A stretch of 15,934 bases of DNA from Thermoplasmatota archaeon (GTDB lineage Archaea > Thermoplasmatota > E2 > DHVEG-1): the NCBI GenBank assembly GCA_018824925.1, contig JAHJFH010000250.1:1-15934 (forward strand), read 5' to 3'. Numbering within the stretch: position 1 is the stretch's first letter; every line of letters starts with the position of its first letter. The notes beneath the pieces were generated by a model that was not told the origin of the DNA, did not search any database, and saw nothing but the letters and a program-made list of their open reading frames with translations. Shown here piece after piece: positions 1-7,355 of the stretch. The translations under genes were made by a program, and so were the position numbers.

Positions 1-131
1 ATGACTCTTCTGAATCGTCGTTGCCCTTGTTTCAGTTCACTTGCTTTTCGTTTTTTGATACGTTCGACATCATGAACGGTATGTTTTTTACAGTGGGGGC
101 AATACCGATTTAGTTTACGTGGTTTTTGCAT
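1..131 (-). CDS. rpl44e: Ribosomal protein L44e (N-terminal part, runs off the window)
   Basis: Large-subunit ribosomal protein L44e, a small zinc-binding protein of archaeal and eukaryotic ribosomes located near the E site. Only the first 43 codons are present, because the gene continues beyond base 1. Reading leftward from the ATG at 131-129, the peptide begins MQKPRKLNRYCPHCKKHTVH and goes on with a basic stretch containing KKRKASELKQGQRRFRR. The CPxCKKHT knuckle and the RKASELxxGQRRFRR block are hallmarks of L44e. The second half of the zinc site (the C-terminal CxxC) would lie outside the window. The gene is last in a leftward run after radB and gins51, but a 59-base gap with a good TATA box suggests it can be transcribed on its own. 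It is too short here for routine ORF listing, but the family match is clear. Confidence 0.95.
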   Translation of the reverse strand, partial: MQKPRKLNRYCPHCKKHTVHDVERIKKRKASELKQGQRRFRRV

Positions 132-169
132 AGATATCCCGTTCGAATGTATTGGGTAAATAAGCAAGG

Positions 170-179
170 TATATAAAAA
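170..179 (-). promoter_or_regulatory. TATA box ahead of rpl44e
   Basis: Reading leftward, the bases are TTTTTATATA, a close match to the archaeal TATA element. It begins 11 bases after the gins51 stop codon. A transcript starting about 25 bases downstream would begin near base 146 and leave a leader of roughly 15 bases before the rpl44e ATG at 131. No strong Shine-Dalgarno motif is seen in that leader. This is inferred from sequence alone. Confidence 0.6.
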
Positions 180-190
180 TGTAGGGTGTC

Positions 191-787
191 CTATTTTATT
201 GATTTGGCGACATTCTGTTTCACTAATGTTGCGGCCATTTCGGGGGGTACGGTGAGGACATCATCTTTTCGTAATGAGTAGTTAATCATGTCCGTTCCAA
301 CAAAACAGGGGATATCTTGAGTTATTCGAAGTATCGGGTTTGTATTTTCTTTTTGTGTAATGGGATCTGATGTATTTTTGGTAGGTGGTTCAGGAGTGTT
401 TTTTATTTGTGTTTGGGCTGGTGTGAGTATATTGATTCGTGCGTTTGTTATTTCAGTAACGAGTTTATTGAAGAGATCTTGTTCCTCGGGGAGTAGTTGT
501 TGGAGGTCAGGTGTGGCACTACGAACTTTTGAGAGGGCGGCTTGTACGATTTTTTTTTCACGTTGTTCGTAGATATGCTGTCCGATTTTTTCGGTATTTT
601 TCAGTTCTTCTTGATAGAGTTTTTGTTTTTGTAGGTTTGTTTCATTTGATACGATGGTTGAGAGTTCATGTAAATATTTTTGTAGTTGATCGTAGAAGTG
701 AGCAGGTATTTTAGTTAATGTAGGGGTCGTTTGTTCTGATTGTTGAATAAGTCGTAAGATTTTGTATGAAAGTTCATTGTTGTCCAT
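191..787 (-). CDS. gins51: Archaeal GINS complex subunit Gins51 (Sld5/Psf1-like)
   Basis: Subunit of the archaeal GINS complex, which binds MCM helicase and the GAN/RecJ-like partner to form the replicative CMG-like helicase. The 198-residue protein has an alpha-helical N-terminal half (about residues 1-115, Lys/Glu/Gln rich, A domain). A Pro/Thr/Asn-rich linker follows (about 118-150), then a compact C-terminal B domain (about 151-198). The B domain carries the recognisable pattern of archaeal Gins51: an I..DIP.FVGTD start, then a Y.LRKDDVLTVPPE block and a terminal A..LV..NVAK.I. The A-then-B order separates Gins51 from Gins23. The start ATG at 787 lies 32 bases after the radB stop. No clear ribosome-binding site is visible, which is not unusual in archaea. 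The neighbours radB and rpl44e fit an archaeal information-processing cluster. The sequence is divergent, so the name rests on the B domain and the architecture. Confidence 0.85.
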   Translation of the reverse strand: MDNNELSYKILRLIQQSEQTTPTLTKIPAHFYDQLQKYLHELSTIVSNETNLQKQKLYQEELKNTEKIGQHIYEQREKKIVQAALSKVRSATPDLQQLLPEEQDLFNKLVTEITNARINILTPAQTQIKNTPEPPTKNTSDPITQKENTNPILRITQDIPCFVGTDMINYSLRKDDVLTVPPEMAATLVKQNVAKSIK

Positions 788-819
788 GGTGACTGTTAAT
801 CATAGCATCTATTGGTTAA

Positions 820-1500
820 TTAGGGTTTGGTTTCGCTTGGCGGGGTGGTAAGACCTTGCTGATTGATGAAGAAGGTTGCGGTGTTTCCCTCTGGTTCGGA
901 TCGATGGCGTATAATAGTTGCTTTTCGTTCCCCGACACCAGTTTTTTCTAGGAGTATTATCGTTTTTGCGAGATGTTCTGTTTCGCGAGTCGTGAATGGT
1001 TTTATGTCTCCTGTTTTGTCAGTGTAGACTTGTTCGGTTATGATGATATAAATATCTTGTTGTCGTGCTGTTTTAAGTAGTGTCGCAACCATTCGGCTGA
1101 ATGTTCGCATGATGTCGTCTTTATCTCGGTCGAGGTGAAGTCGGTAGAAGAGGTTGATGGTGTCAATGATTATAAGGCCAAAATCGTTTTTGGTTACGAT
1201 GTCGGTAATTATGTGTTGTTGTTCTTCAAATGACATTGGTCGGTAGAACATGATTTTTTTTAGGATGGTTTTGAATACGGGTGTGTTTCCGCAGATTTGA
1301 CGAAGGCGTTCAATTGAGACACCTTCGGTGTCGATATAGGCAACTGAGCCACCGGATATTATGAATTCTTTTGCTGCCTGGAGGCAGATATTTGTTTTTC
1401 CAGTGGCTGCTTCGCCATAGAATTTTGTTATCATACCGCTTTCTAGCCCTCCACCTAATAAGGAATCGAGTGATGAGCAGTTAATCAGCAGGCGAGTCAT
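820..1500 (-). CDS. radB: RadB, RecA/Rad51-family recombinase paralogue
   Basis: RadB is the short euryarchaeal RecA-superfamily ATPase that assists RadA in homologous recombination. The 226-residue length is typical, and the protein lacks the N-terminal helix-hairpin-helix DNA-binding domain of RadA. Visible motifs are GGGLESG (16-22), which leads into the core, Walker A GEAATGKT (29-36), a VAYIDTEG strand (53-60) and Walker B LIIID (109-113). The stretch IIITEQVYTD is typical of the RadA/RadB L2-adjacent strand. The start ATG at 1500 gives the standard beginning, with only a weak GGAATG-like sequence upstream. The gene sits between dph2 (38-base gap) and gins51, all leftward, so co-transcription is likely. 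Confidence 0.93.
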   Translation of the reverse strand: MTRLLINCSSLDSLLGGGLESGMITKFYGEAATGKTNICLQAAKEFIISGGSVAYIDTEGVSIERLRQICGNTPVFKTILKKIMFYRPMSFEEQQHIITDIVTKNDFGLIIIDTINLFYRLHLDRDKDDIMRTFSRMVATLLKTARQQDIYIIITEQVYTDKTGDIKPFTTRETEHLAKTIILLEKTGVGERKATIIRHRSEPEGNTATFFINQQGLTTPPSETKP

Positions 1501-1538
1501 AGTTGCATTCCAGATAGGTCAGGTGTTTTTAGTATTTG

Positions 1539-2576
1539 TTATTTTATGGTAGTGTCCGTATCAATGATTTGGTCAAAACTATAGGATTCCCAGGGGCGTT
1601 TACCAAGAACAATTTCAACCTCAATAGGCGTAAGTAATGGTTTTTTGTAAAGCTGATAGTCATCGAGGGCGATTCGAGGGCAGGCGGTTGATACAAAGCA
1701 GTCAATAGTTCGAAACCCTAGTAAATAGTCTGGGGTTATGCGGTCTATTATAAAAAGATAGGCTTTTTTTTGTGCTTTTATTAGCATGGTTTTTATCGTA
1801 TGTGCAAGAGTAAGGCGTTGTTGTCCTGGTTTGGTTGTGAGAAGTATTCCAAATCGTTGGGATTCTTTTGCGAGCGCGATAGCTCCGTATCGTTGTCGGA
1901 GAATAGCATCTTTTTGTTGATCAAGATACTCGTGTTCTATTTTTAGTGAGTAGGGGTCTGCAGCGATCACGGGTTTATGAGTGGCGAGTTTGATTCCGAG
2001 GGGATGAAAGAACCCACTTCCAATGTAAAGAAATATATCGACTTGGTCTTTAAGCTGGGTTGCTGCGGTGAAATCACATCCAAGGATGTGTCCTGTATGG
2101 TGTGATCGTGATGATGGTTGTGTGGTAACAAGTGTAACGTTTTTAGTGGATAAGATTTGGTATATGTTTTTTAGTTCTGAGAGATGTTGTGTTGTGGTAA
2201 ATACTGCCACGCGTTTGTTTTCTAGCATTGGGGCGACTTTATTGATAATTGGTGTAAGCTTAATGGTTGCTGAAGCTGGGAGGTAGGCTATGGGGGTGGT
2301 TGGGGTGGGTATAGAGGGTATGGGTTCATGACCGATGTGGATAATAAGATCAAGGTGTAATGTGCTGAGGTGATCTATTGGAATGTCACAGGCGCCAAAA
2401 CAGGGATCTGCGAGTATATATGTCTCTGCAGAAGTTTCTTTTTCGATCATTTTTGAAATGATGAGAGCGGTGGGTTTGAGGCCTTCGGGGAGTTGTAGTG
2501 CAATATATTTATATCCTTTTTTTTTGATGGTTTTTAGTATTGGTTCGATAGCTATGGTGTATCCATTTATGTTCAT
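1539..2576 (-). CDS. dph2: Diphthamide synthase Dph2 (3-amino-3-carboxypropyl transferase)
   Basis: Catalyses the first step of diphthamide synthesis on translation elongation factor 2. The 3-amino-3-carboxypropyl group of S-adenosylmethionine is moved to the target histidine by a non-classical radical mechanism with a 4Fe-4S cluster. The protein has 345 residues in three similar domains, the archaeal homodimer type. Three cysteines fall where the cluster ligands are expected, one per domain: C63 in GACD, C167 in LGCDF and C299 in STACPRIALDD. C59, in DPCFGACD, is an extra cysteine. The N-terminal LQLPEGL and HIGHEP blocks are also characteristic. The ATG at 2576 lies only 3 bases after the stop of the upstream kinase gene, so the two are probably translated from one message. 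The window holds no diphthine synthase (Dph5) or Dph6. Confidence 0.93.
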   Translation of the reverse strand: MNINGYTIAIEPILKTIKKKGYKYIALQLPEGLKPTALIISKMIEKETSAETYILADPCFGACDIPIDHLSTLHLDLIIHIGHEPIPSIPTPTTPIAYLPASATIKLTPIINKVAPMLENKRVAVFTTTQHLSELKNIYQILSTKNVTLVTTQPSSRSHHTGHILGCDFTAATQLKDQVDIFLYIGSGFFHPLGIKLATHKPVIAADPYSLKIEHEYLDQQKDAILRQRYGAIALAKESQRFGILLTTKPGQQRLTLAHTIKTMLIKAQKKAYLFIIDRITPDYLLGFRTIDCFVSTACPRIALDDYQLYKKPLLTPIEVEIVLGKRPWESYSFDQIIDTDTTIK

Positions 2577-2579
2577 TTG

Positions 2580-4169
2580 TTATCCACTCTGATTAATAAG
2601 ATTTATTAGATCGTTGAATTTTTTCATTCGATAGGTATAACTGTCATTGTTGCTATCAAATTCTAGATATGTGGAGGTTTTTGTAAATGGATCCATGGTA
2701 GTGCGTTGTTGTTGATAGATTTCCCATCGGCCATCTGAAACGGTTTTTTCGGTTTGTCGTTTTGTTAATCGCTGTTTCACAATTTCTGGTGGGCATGTAC
2801 AGTGGATATTGATGAGTGGTATGTTTAGGGTTTGGGTGAGATCTTCAGCGAGTTGTCGATGTTTTTGATAGACGAAGGTGGCGTCAAGCACGACAGAATG
2901 GTGGTGTTTTAAGGTTGTTTCTGCTTTTTCTATAACTTTTTCATAGGTTTTGTCGATATTTTCTGGTACGTAAAGTCCGGTATTGAAGGCGTCGTGATGT
3001 TTCTGATATTTATCAAGACCTGCTTGTTCTTTTCGAACAATATCGGTATTGATGAGGATAGCTCGATGGTCTACAGCGATTTTTTCAGCGAGGGTTGATT
3101 TTCCGGTTCCTGTTAGTCCACTCACGAGATATAGAATGGGGTGTTTTTTGGTGAGTTGCAGGTGGAGTAATCGAGCATAGTACATGGCGAGAGTGAAGTA
3201 TTTTTGTGCTGTTTGAATGGCCTTTTTTTTATCTTCGGGGGTTATTTGTGGGTCGTCTAGTTTGAATCCCGTGACTTTTCCTCGGACATATGCTCGATAG
3301 CATTTGTAAAAATTAAGGAGTTCATATATGTGGGTGTCCTGACTTTGTTCCCGGTAGCAGTGGATTAGGGTGCTTGAGAGAAAGGGGTGGTTGAGAAAAT
3401 CTAGATCCATTGCTAGAAAGCCGATATCTGAGGCGATGTCACAATATCGGAATCGTTTATTGAATTCGATGCAATCAAAAATGTAGATGGTATTATCTAA
3501 AACGATGTTACCGGTGTGAAGATCTCCATGGCAGTCATGTATAAAGCCCTGGTTTACTCGTTGTTGAAAAACTGAATATTGTTTTGTGAAGAATTGGTTG
3601 TTGATCTGTTGTAATGTGGAGAATTGTTCTTCTGTGATGGTAATGCCTATTTTGTTTTTTGTTTGTTCAAAGTTTTCATCGATGTTTTGTTTTACTGCTG
3701 ATAATTGACCATAGGATGTTATTTCAGCGGTGGTTTGATTGGTTTGATAAAAGGAAATGAGGGTTGTACATAGGTCATGTATGGTTTTTTTGGTGACTTC
3801 GGTGGTTTTTAATAGGTTGGTCATTATTTTTTCTTGGGGGAATTGACGCATTTTTACTGCGTATTCGATGATGGTTCCTTTTCCATTGATACGTAAGTGG
3901 TCATTATCTATGGTTATGGGGACAACTGATAGGTACATATCTGGACAGAGTCGTTGATTTAACCGTAGTTCTTCTTCACAGAAATGTTTACGTTTTTCTA
4001 AGGTTGAAAAATCAAGAAACCCAAAATTTACGGGTTTTTTTATCTTATATGCGTAGGTTCCTGTGAGAAAAACATATGAGATATGTGTTTGTAGCAATTC
4101 TATTGATTTGATGTTTTGGTCATAGGTTTGTGATTTCTTCATTTGGTTGAGAAAGGTCGTTGGATCCAT
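2580..4169 (-). CDS. APH-like phosphotransferase fused to P-loop kinase (COG2187/COG0645 type)
   Basis: Two-domain putative kinase of 529 residues. The first domain (about 1-335) is an aminoglycoside-phosphotransferase-like fold. HGDLH (214-218) with N221 is the catalytic loop, and the IFDCIEF block with D232 is the metal-binding aspartate, like the DFG-equivalent of this superfamily. The second domain (about 343-529) is an adenylate-kinase/zeta-toxin-like P-loop kinase with Walker A GLTGTGKS (351-358). In it, HHSVVLDATF looks like the Walker B strand, and IHCTCPPEIVKQRL looks like the LID region. This pairing is known from bacterial proteins annotated as bifunctional aminoglycoside phosphotransferase/ATP-binding protein. 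Substrates are unknown, and antibiotic resistance should not be assumed from the name. Both active sites look intact. The gene lies between a DUF401 gene (37-base gap) and dph2 (3-base gap), all leftward. A bacterial origin by transfer is my inference from where the family is usually found. Confidence 0.85.
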   Translation of the reverse strand: MDPTTFLNQMKKSQTYDQNIKSIELLQTHISYVFLTGTYAYKIKKPVNFGFLDFSTLEKRKHFCEEELRLNQRLCPDMYLSVVPITIDNDHLRINGKGTIIEYAVKMRQFPQEKIMTNLLKTTEVTKKTIHDLCTTLISFYQTNQTTAEITSYGQLSAVKQNIDENFEQTKNKIGITITEEQFSTLQQINNQFFTKQYSVFQQRVNQGFIHDCHGDLHTGNIVLDNTIYIFDCIEFNKRFRYCDIASDIGFLAMDLDFLNHPFLSSTLIHCYREQSQDTHIYELLNFYKCYRAYVRGKVTGFKLDDPQITPEDKKKAIQTAQKYFTLAMYYARLLHLQLTKKHPILYLVSGLTGTGKSTLAEKIAVDHRAILINTDIVRKEQAGLDKYQKHHDAFNTGLYVPENIDKTYEKVIEKAETTLKHHHSVVLDATFVYQKHRQLAEDLTQTLNIPLINIHCTCPPEIVKQRLTKRQTEKTVSDGRWEIYQQQRTTMDPFTKTSTYLEFDSNNDSYTYRMKKFNDLINLINQSG

Positions 4170-4206
4170 GGTTATCTTCCATTTGTTACCATGATTTTGT
4201 GGTTGT

Positions 4207-5469
4207 TCATAATAAGATGCTCATAATTATGGTGTTTATTACTAATATAAATAATCCTGTTGGAATTAAAAGTCGATACATTTGTGTAGTATCAATTTTC
4301 ATATACTCACTGCTTACAACATTACATAGATGTAATGGTGATATTAGATAGCCTACAAAGGAACCGATATATAGCAGACTTGCAAGTGCTACCCGATTTC
4401 CATTCATATATGAGGGAAGAAATGATGCAAGAAGTGGAAAGGAAATTCCTATAGCTCCGAGGTTATATCCCATAACAACCCCAAAAAACAGGGGGATGAA
4501 TGTAAAAAGTAAGAGGGGGTGTATCGCAATATTTTGGATTGCGTTACCTAAGACTTTGTCAACCTGTGCTACGGTAAACATTTCTCGAAAGATCATGATG
4601 CCAAAAATTGCGAGGGGTAGTTTCCATCCTACTCCTTTTTTTAAGATAGTTTTCCATTTTATTAATGGGATTTTTGCTATGATTAAAACAAATACGATGC
4701 TTATGAGAACACCGATAAGAAAGGTGCGTGTTTGAGTGATGCCAAAAGGCATTAATGTTGCTGAGCTTAATAATGGAATGATGGGTGCAATAAGAAAAAT
4801 AAGGCCAGAATATTCTCGTTTGTGTGGTTTCTTATCTTTGGGTGTATCCCGGGAAAATCGTTTTAATAAAATAAAACCAATTATTATCATAACGACAAAC
4901 ATCGGGATTTGAATAAGTACAAGATCATAGATGTTGATATCAAACATTTGGGTACTACATAAAAGAATCATAGCAGAGGAAACAGGGTAGATGGTAAACC
5001 AGATATGGCGAAACCAAATATTTACATAATTATTTTGAACATTTGATAGCCCAATTTTACTTCCTTCTTTTTCAACCATCGGAGCTGAAAAAAGTGCACC
5101 CCCGGGAACAGGCATTAAACCATAGATTGCTGGAACAATACCAATTATCATGGTTTTTGAAAATAATGTTTTCAGACTTGTTATTAACCGGTCAATCGCA
5201 CCACTTTCTTGCATGGTTTTTGCCAACATGTAAATAAGAAAAAGTAGTAAAGCTAGCTCAATTGTTCCTGTGGTAAATTCCTGGTTGGTAAAAGAATAAA
5301 ATGATGTTTCGATAAATGCTTTCGGAATAGCAATGGGCTCAATTTCTTGTAAAGAAAAAAGGCCCATGACAATGGCTCCGATGAGTAAAGAGACCCCAAA
5401 ATTACATTTTTTCCGTATAAGGAAAATCACAAGAAAAAATGCGATGAGAGCCCCTACTAGATTCAACAT
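4207..5469 (-). CDS. DUF401 family integral membrane protein (putative transporter)
   Basis: Polytopic membrane protein of 420 residues with about ten to twelve hydrophobic segments spread over the whole length. It matches the DUF401 family of archaea and some bacteria, which belongs with ion-transporter-like proteins (GntP/CitM-type folds) and has no established substrate. The best signature is the re-entrant-like block at 113-130, with PAIYGLMPVPGGALFSAP. It is followed by NNYVNIWFRHIWFTIYPVSS (146-165) and a second Gly-rich block near GVVMGYNLGAIGISFPLL in the C-terminal half. That arrangement suggests two inverted halves each bearing a substrate-site hairpin. The gene sits 24 bases after the stop of a deaminase-type amidohydrolase and 37 bases before a kinase fusion. 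Uptake or export of a purine-related compound is therefore conceivable, but nothing in the sequence shows it. A weak GGAATCC stretch lies just before the ATG at 5469. Confidence 0.85.
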   Translation of the reverse strand: MLNLVGALIAFFLVIFLIRKKCNFGVSLLIGAIVMGLFSLQEIEPIAIPKAFIETSFYSFTNQEFTTGTIELALLLFLIYMLAKTMQESGAIDRLITSLKTLFSKTMIIGIVPAIYGLMPVPGGALFSAPMVEKEGSKIGLSNVQNNYVNIWFRHIWFTIYPVSSAMILLCSTQMFDINIYDLVLIQIPMFVVMIIIGFILLKRFSRDTPKDKKPHKREYSGLIFLIAPIIPLLSSATLMPFGITQTRTFLIGVLISIVFVLIIAKIPLIKWKTILKKGVGWKLPLAIFGIMIFREMFTVAQVDKVLGNAIQNIAIHPLLLFTFIPLFFGVVMGYNLGAIGISFPLLASFLPSYMNGNRVALASLLYIGSFVGYLISPLHLCNVVSSEYMKIDTTQMYRLLIPTGLFILVINTIIMSILL

Positions 5470-5493
5470 CGGATTCCAGTAATGGCCCTTCTT

Positions 5494-6783
5494 TTATTTA
5501 GTTAACTCTTCAGCACAGGTTTTAGAGGCAGAAAGGATTTTTTCAGTATCTAATGTTTGGATCATACGGTCATGCATTACCAACTGACCATTCACAATCG
5601 TTGTAACTACATCGCCCCCCCGTGCCACATATATTAGGTTAGAAACATGATCATGTTGAGGATAGAAATGTGGTTGATGCATATCAACTAAGACAATATC
5701 GGCATATTTTCCTTCTTCAATGGACCCAATTTGTTTATCCATATTCAAACATTGCGCAGCCTGTATCGTAGCGCAATCAAAAACAGTTTGTGCGGGAAGC
5801 ACCCGTGGATCCCATCGGTGATTCTTATGGATCAATGCACAAAATTTCATGGTATCAAACATGTCCAGTACATTATTACTTGCAGCTCCATCAGTTCCTA
5901 GACCCACAGCTACACCAGCTTCTAAACATTCTGGAATTGGAGCAAAACCACCAGTAGCAATTTTCATATTACTCACGGGGCAATGTGATATGCTAGACCC
6001 TGCTTTTTTAATATCTTGTACCTCATTTTTCGTAATCCATCCACAATGTGCTAAAAGCATGTTCTTATGAAGTAATCCCAAATTTTTTAGATGCTGCACA
6101 GGACGAACTCCATACTGTTTTTGTACATCATACACATTTTCTCGTGTTTCAGAACAATGGGTATGTAACATGATAGAATGTTTTTCTGCAATATCCCTAG
6201 CTTGTTGTAATGTTTCAGGGCTACAGGTATAGACGCTATGTGGTGCAATAATTGGTTGAATCAAATCATGGTTTTTCCACCGAGAAATAAACCGTTTACC
6301 CGCGGAAACGAGTTCTTCTGGTCTATATTCTGGGGTGCCAATATCAATAAAAGCAAATCCGAGAAATCCTCGAAGACCAGCTTTGATCGTACTTTGAGCA
6401 ACACTGTCCTCAAAAAAATACATATCAACAAAACAGGTTGTGCCAGACGCAATCATTTCCAATAAACCAAGATCCGTCCCAATTTGAACGGCACCCTGAG
6501 TGAGTTTTGCTTCTACAGGCCAGATACGTTGTTCAAGCCATTCATGTAACAACATATCATCACCATATCCGCGCAGAAGAGTCATGGGTATGTGGGTATG
6601 CGTATTGATAAGACCCGGAATCGCTAGATACTGCGAAGCATCAATAACGTACTCTGCCTCAATCGAAAGAGACTGTTGTGAGATTTCTTGGATAACGTGG
6701 TGATCGATATAGATATCGCCATAAAGCTGTTTACGCTTTTGATTTTGTGTCAGAATTGTGGCGTTTTTAATTAAAATACTCAT
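5494..6783 (-). CDS. mtaD: MTA/SAH (adenosine-derivative) deaminase, amidohydrolase family
   Basis: Zinc amidohydrolase of the TrzA/MtaD branch. It probably deaminates 5'-methylthioadenosine, S-adenosylhomocysteine or 5'-deoxyadenosine to the inosine form in SAM-product salvage. The 429 residues are full length. Metal and active-site residues can be read directly: H62 and H64 in NTHTH, H209 in LHTHCSE with E212, H246 in LLAHCGW, and D298 in GLGTDGA. E91 and H182 (APHSVYT) match the substrate-binding pair of the MtaD group, and SHCPVSNMK (266-274) is also typical. Which adenosine derivative is preferred cannot be told from sequence; DadD-like 5'-deoxyadenosine deaminase is a real alternative. 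The ATG overlaps the stop of the upstream small membrane gene (ATGA, 6783-6780), so the two are probably translationally coupled. The DUF401 transporter-like gene follows after 24 bases. Confidence 0.9.
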   Translation of the reverse strand: MSILIKNATILTQNQKRKQLYGDIYIDHHVIQEISQQSLSIEAEYVIDASQYLAIPGLINTHTHIPMTLLRGYGDDMLLHEWLEQRIWPVEAKLTQGAVQIGTDLGLLEMIASGTTCFVDMYFFEDSVAQSTIKAGLRGFLGFAFIDIGTPEYRPEELVSAGKRFISRWKNHDLIQPIIAPHSVYTCSPETLQQARDIAEKHSIMLHTHCSETRENVYDVQKQYGVRPVQHLKNLGLLHKNMLLAHCGWITKNEVQDIKKAGSSISHCPVSNMKIATGGFAPIPECLEAGVAVGLGTDGAASNNVLDMFDTMKFCALIHKNHRWDPRVLPAQTVFDCATIQAAQCLNMDKQIGSIEEGKYADIVLVDMHQPHFYPQHDHVSNLIYVARGGDVVTTIVNGQLVMHDRMIQTLDTEKILSASKTCAEELTK

Positions 6784-7220
6784 GCTTCGGGCTCATCATT
6801 ATCCATGTGGCTTGCTTTGCACCAACTATCTTCAAAATAACCATTTAATTTTTCTAACATACTTTTCTCAATTGTCCATACGCCAAGAGCATTTGGTGCA
6901 AGAGCTCCTGATAAAATTAACGCCCGATCATCACCAACAATATAGTTACCCCGAATACCCGGGTGTTCCTTAACCTCGATACCCTTCAATACATCCTTAT
7001 CCTGATACCGGTTCACTACAACTCGAGCATTCTTTGGTAATTTTATCGCTCCTAAACTTTCTGCGATAATTCGAGGATTCTGAATTTCATCGATACTCCA
7101 TGTATGAGTTGGCCGCGATGTAGGCTGTTGTGTGTGAGATCTTCGCATCCCTAACTCAATTGCAAGCGCAACCACAATTACTCCAAGAATAAACCCAACG
7201 ATAAATCCTATAACATCCAT
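6780..7220 (-). CDS. Small membrane-anchored protein of unknown function
   Basis: I do not recognise this 146-residue protein with certainty. Residues 3-24 form one clear hydrophobic helix followed by MRRS, so the rest is probably cytoplasmic, with the N-terminus outside. A Pro/Thr/Gln-rich spacer (28-40) leads to a soluble domain (about 41-137) of mixed alpha/beta character. It contains IIAESLGAIKLPKNARVVVN, a YIVGDDRALILSG strand pair (93-105), GVWTIEKSMLEKL and a final YFEDSW (128-133). The pattern of 'datum strand, ALI, Trp-Thr, last helix with YF..W' reminds me of the PLD-like effector domain found in TrmB-type regulators, without catalytic HKD motifs. That resemblance is by eye and uncertain. 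It is the first gene of the leftward run, has a strong ribosome-binding site (GGAGGA, 10 bases before the ATG) and overlaps the deaminase gene by 4 bases. This suggests a role tied to that enzyme or to the DUF401 transporter. Confidence 0.8.
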   Translation of the reverse strand: MDVIGFIVGFILGVIVVALAIELGMRRSHTQQPTSRPTHTWSIDEIQNPRIIAESLGAIKLPKNARVVVNRYQDKDVLKGIEVKEHPGIRGNYIVGDDRALILSGALAPNALGVWTIEKSMLEKLNGYFEDSWCKASHMDNDEPEA

Positions 7221-7230
7221 GAGGTCTCCA

Positions 7231-7236
7231 TCCTCC
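7231..7236 (-). promoter_or_regulatory. Strong Shine-Dalgarno site of the small membrane protein gene
   Basis: Leftward reading gives GGAGGA, 10 bases before the ATG at 7220. It is one of the two clearest ribosome-binding sites in the window and supports that start. Most other genes here lack such a site. Confidence 0.75.
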
Positions 7237-7257
7237 TACACCATGAATCATAATCCC

Positions 7258-7267
7258 AGATAAATAG
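7258..7267 (-). promoter_or_regulatory. Candidate TATA box for the leftward operon
   Basis: Leftward reading gives CTATTTATCT, an archaeal TATA-like element inside the divergent spacer. Transcription starting about 25 bases downstream would begin near 7237, just ahead of the Shine-Dalgarno site at 7236-7231. That would be a short leader of about 17 bases. The spacing is tight, so the assignment is tentative. Confidence 0.4.
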
Positions 7268-7299
7268 ATTTTCCCTCAAAGGATAAAAATACTAAAAGA

Positions 7300-7315
7300 G
7301 GAACATTTATGTCCC
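7300..7315 (+). promoter_or_regulatory. TATA-like element within an imperfect dyad ahead of nadA
   Basis: The bases GGAACATTTATGTCCC form an inverted repeat. GG..ACAT pairs with ATGT..CC around a TT centre, with one mismatch per arm. The centre, CATTTATG, is a passable TATA element. A start about 26 bases later (near 7333) would give a leader of about 23 bases before the nadA ATG at 7356. Overlap of a dyad with the TATA element is the layout expected for a repressor operator. A second TATA-like stretch, ATAAAAATAC (7283-7292), also lies here. Confidence 0.4.
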
Positions 7316-7355
7316 CTGGTTTAATAACGGTCCAAAAATTGTGGGGCACATTATT

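Noticed and set aside
2580..4169. Calling the kinase fusion an antibiotic-resistance gene
   Set aside because: The APH fold is shared by many small-molecule kinases. The fusion with a P-loop kinase and the housekeeping context do not point to drug resistance.
7341..7355. GTG at 7341 as the nadA start
   Set aside because: It adds five residues outside the usual NadA N-terminus. Numbering from 7356 puts the cluster cysteines at the positions expected for the compact archaeal enzymes.
7221..7355. Riboswitch or small RNA in the divergent spacer
   Set aside because: Once both promoters are placed, the predicted leaders are about 17-23 bases, too short for a riboswitch, and I see no strong stem.
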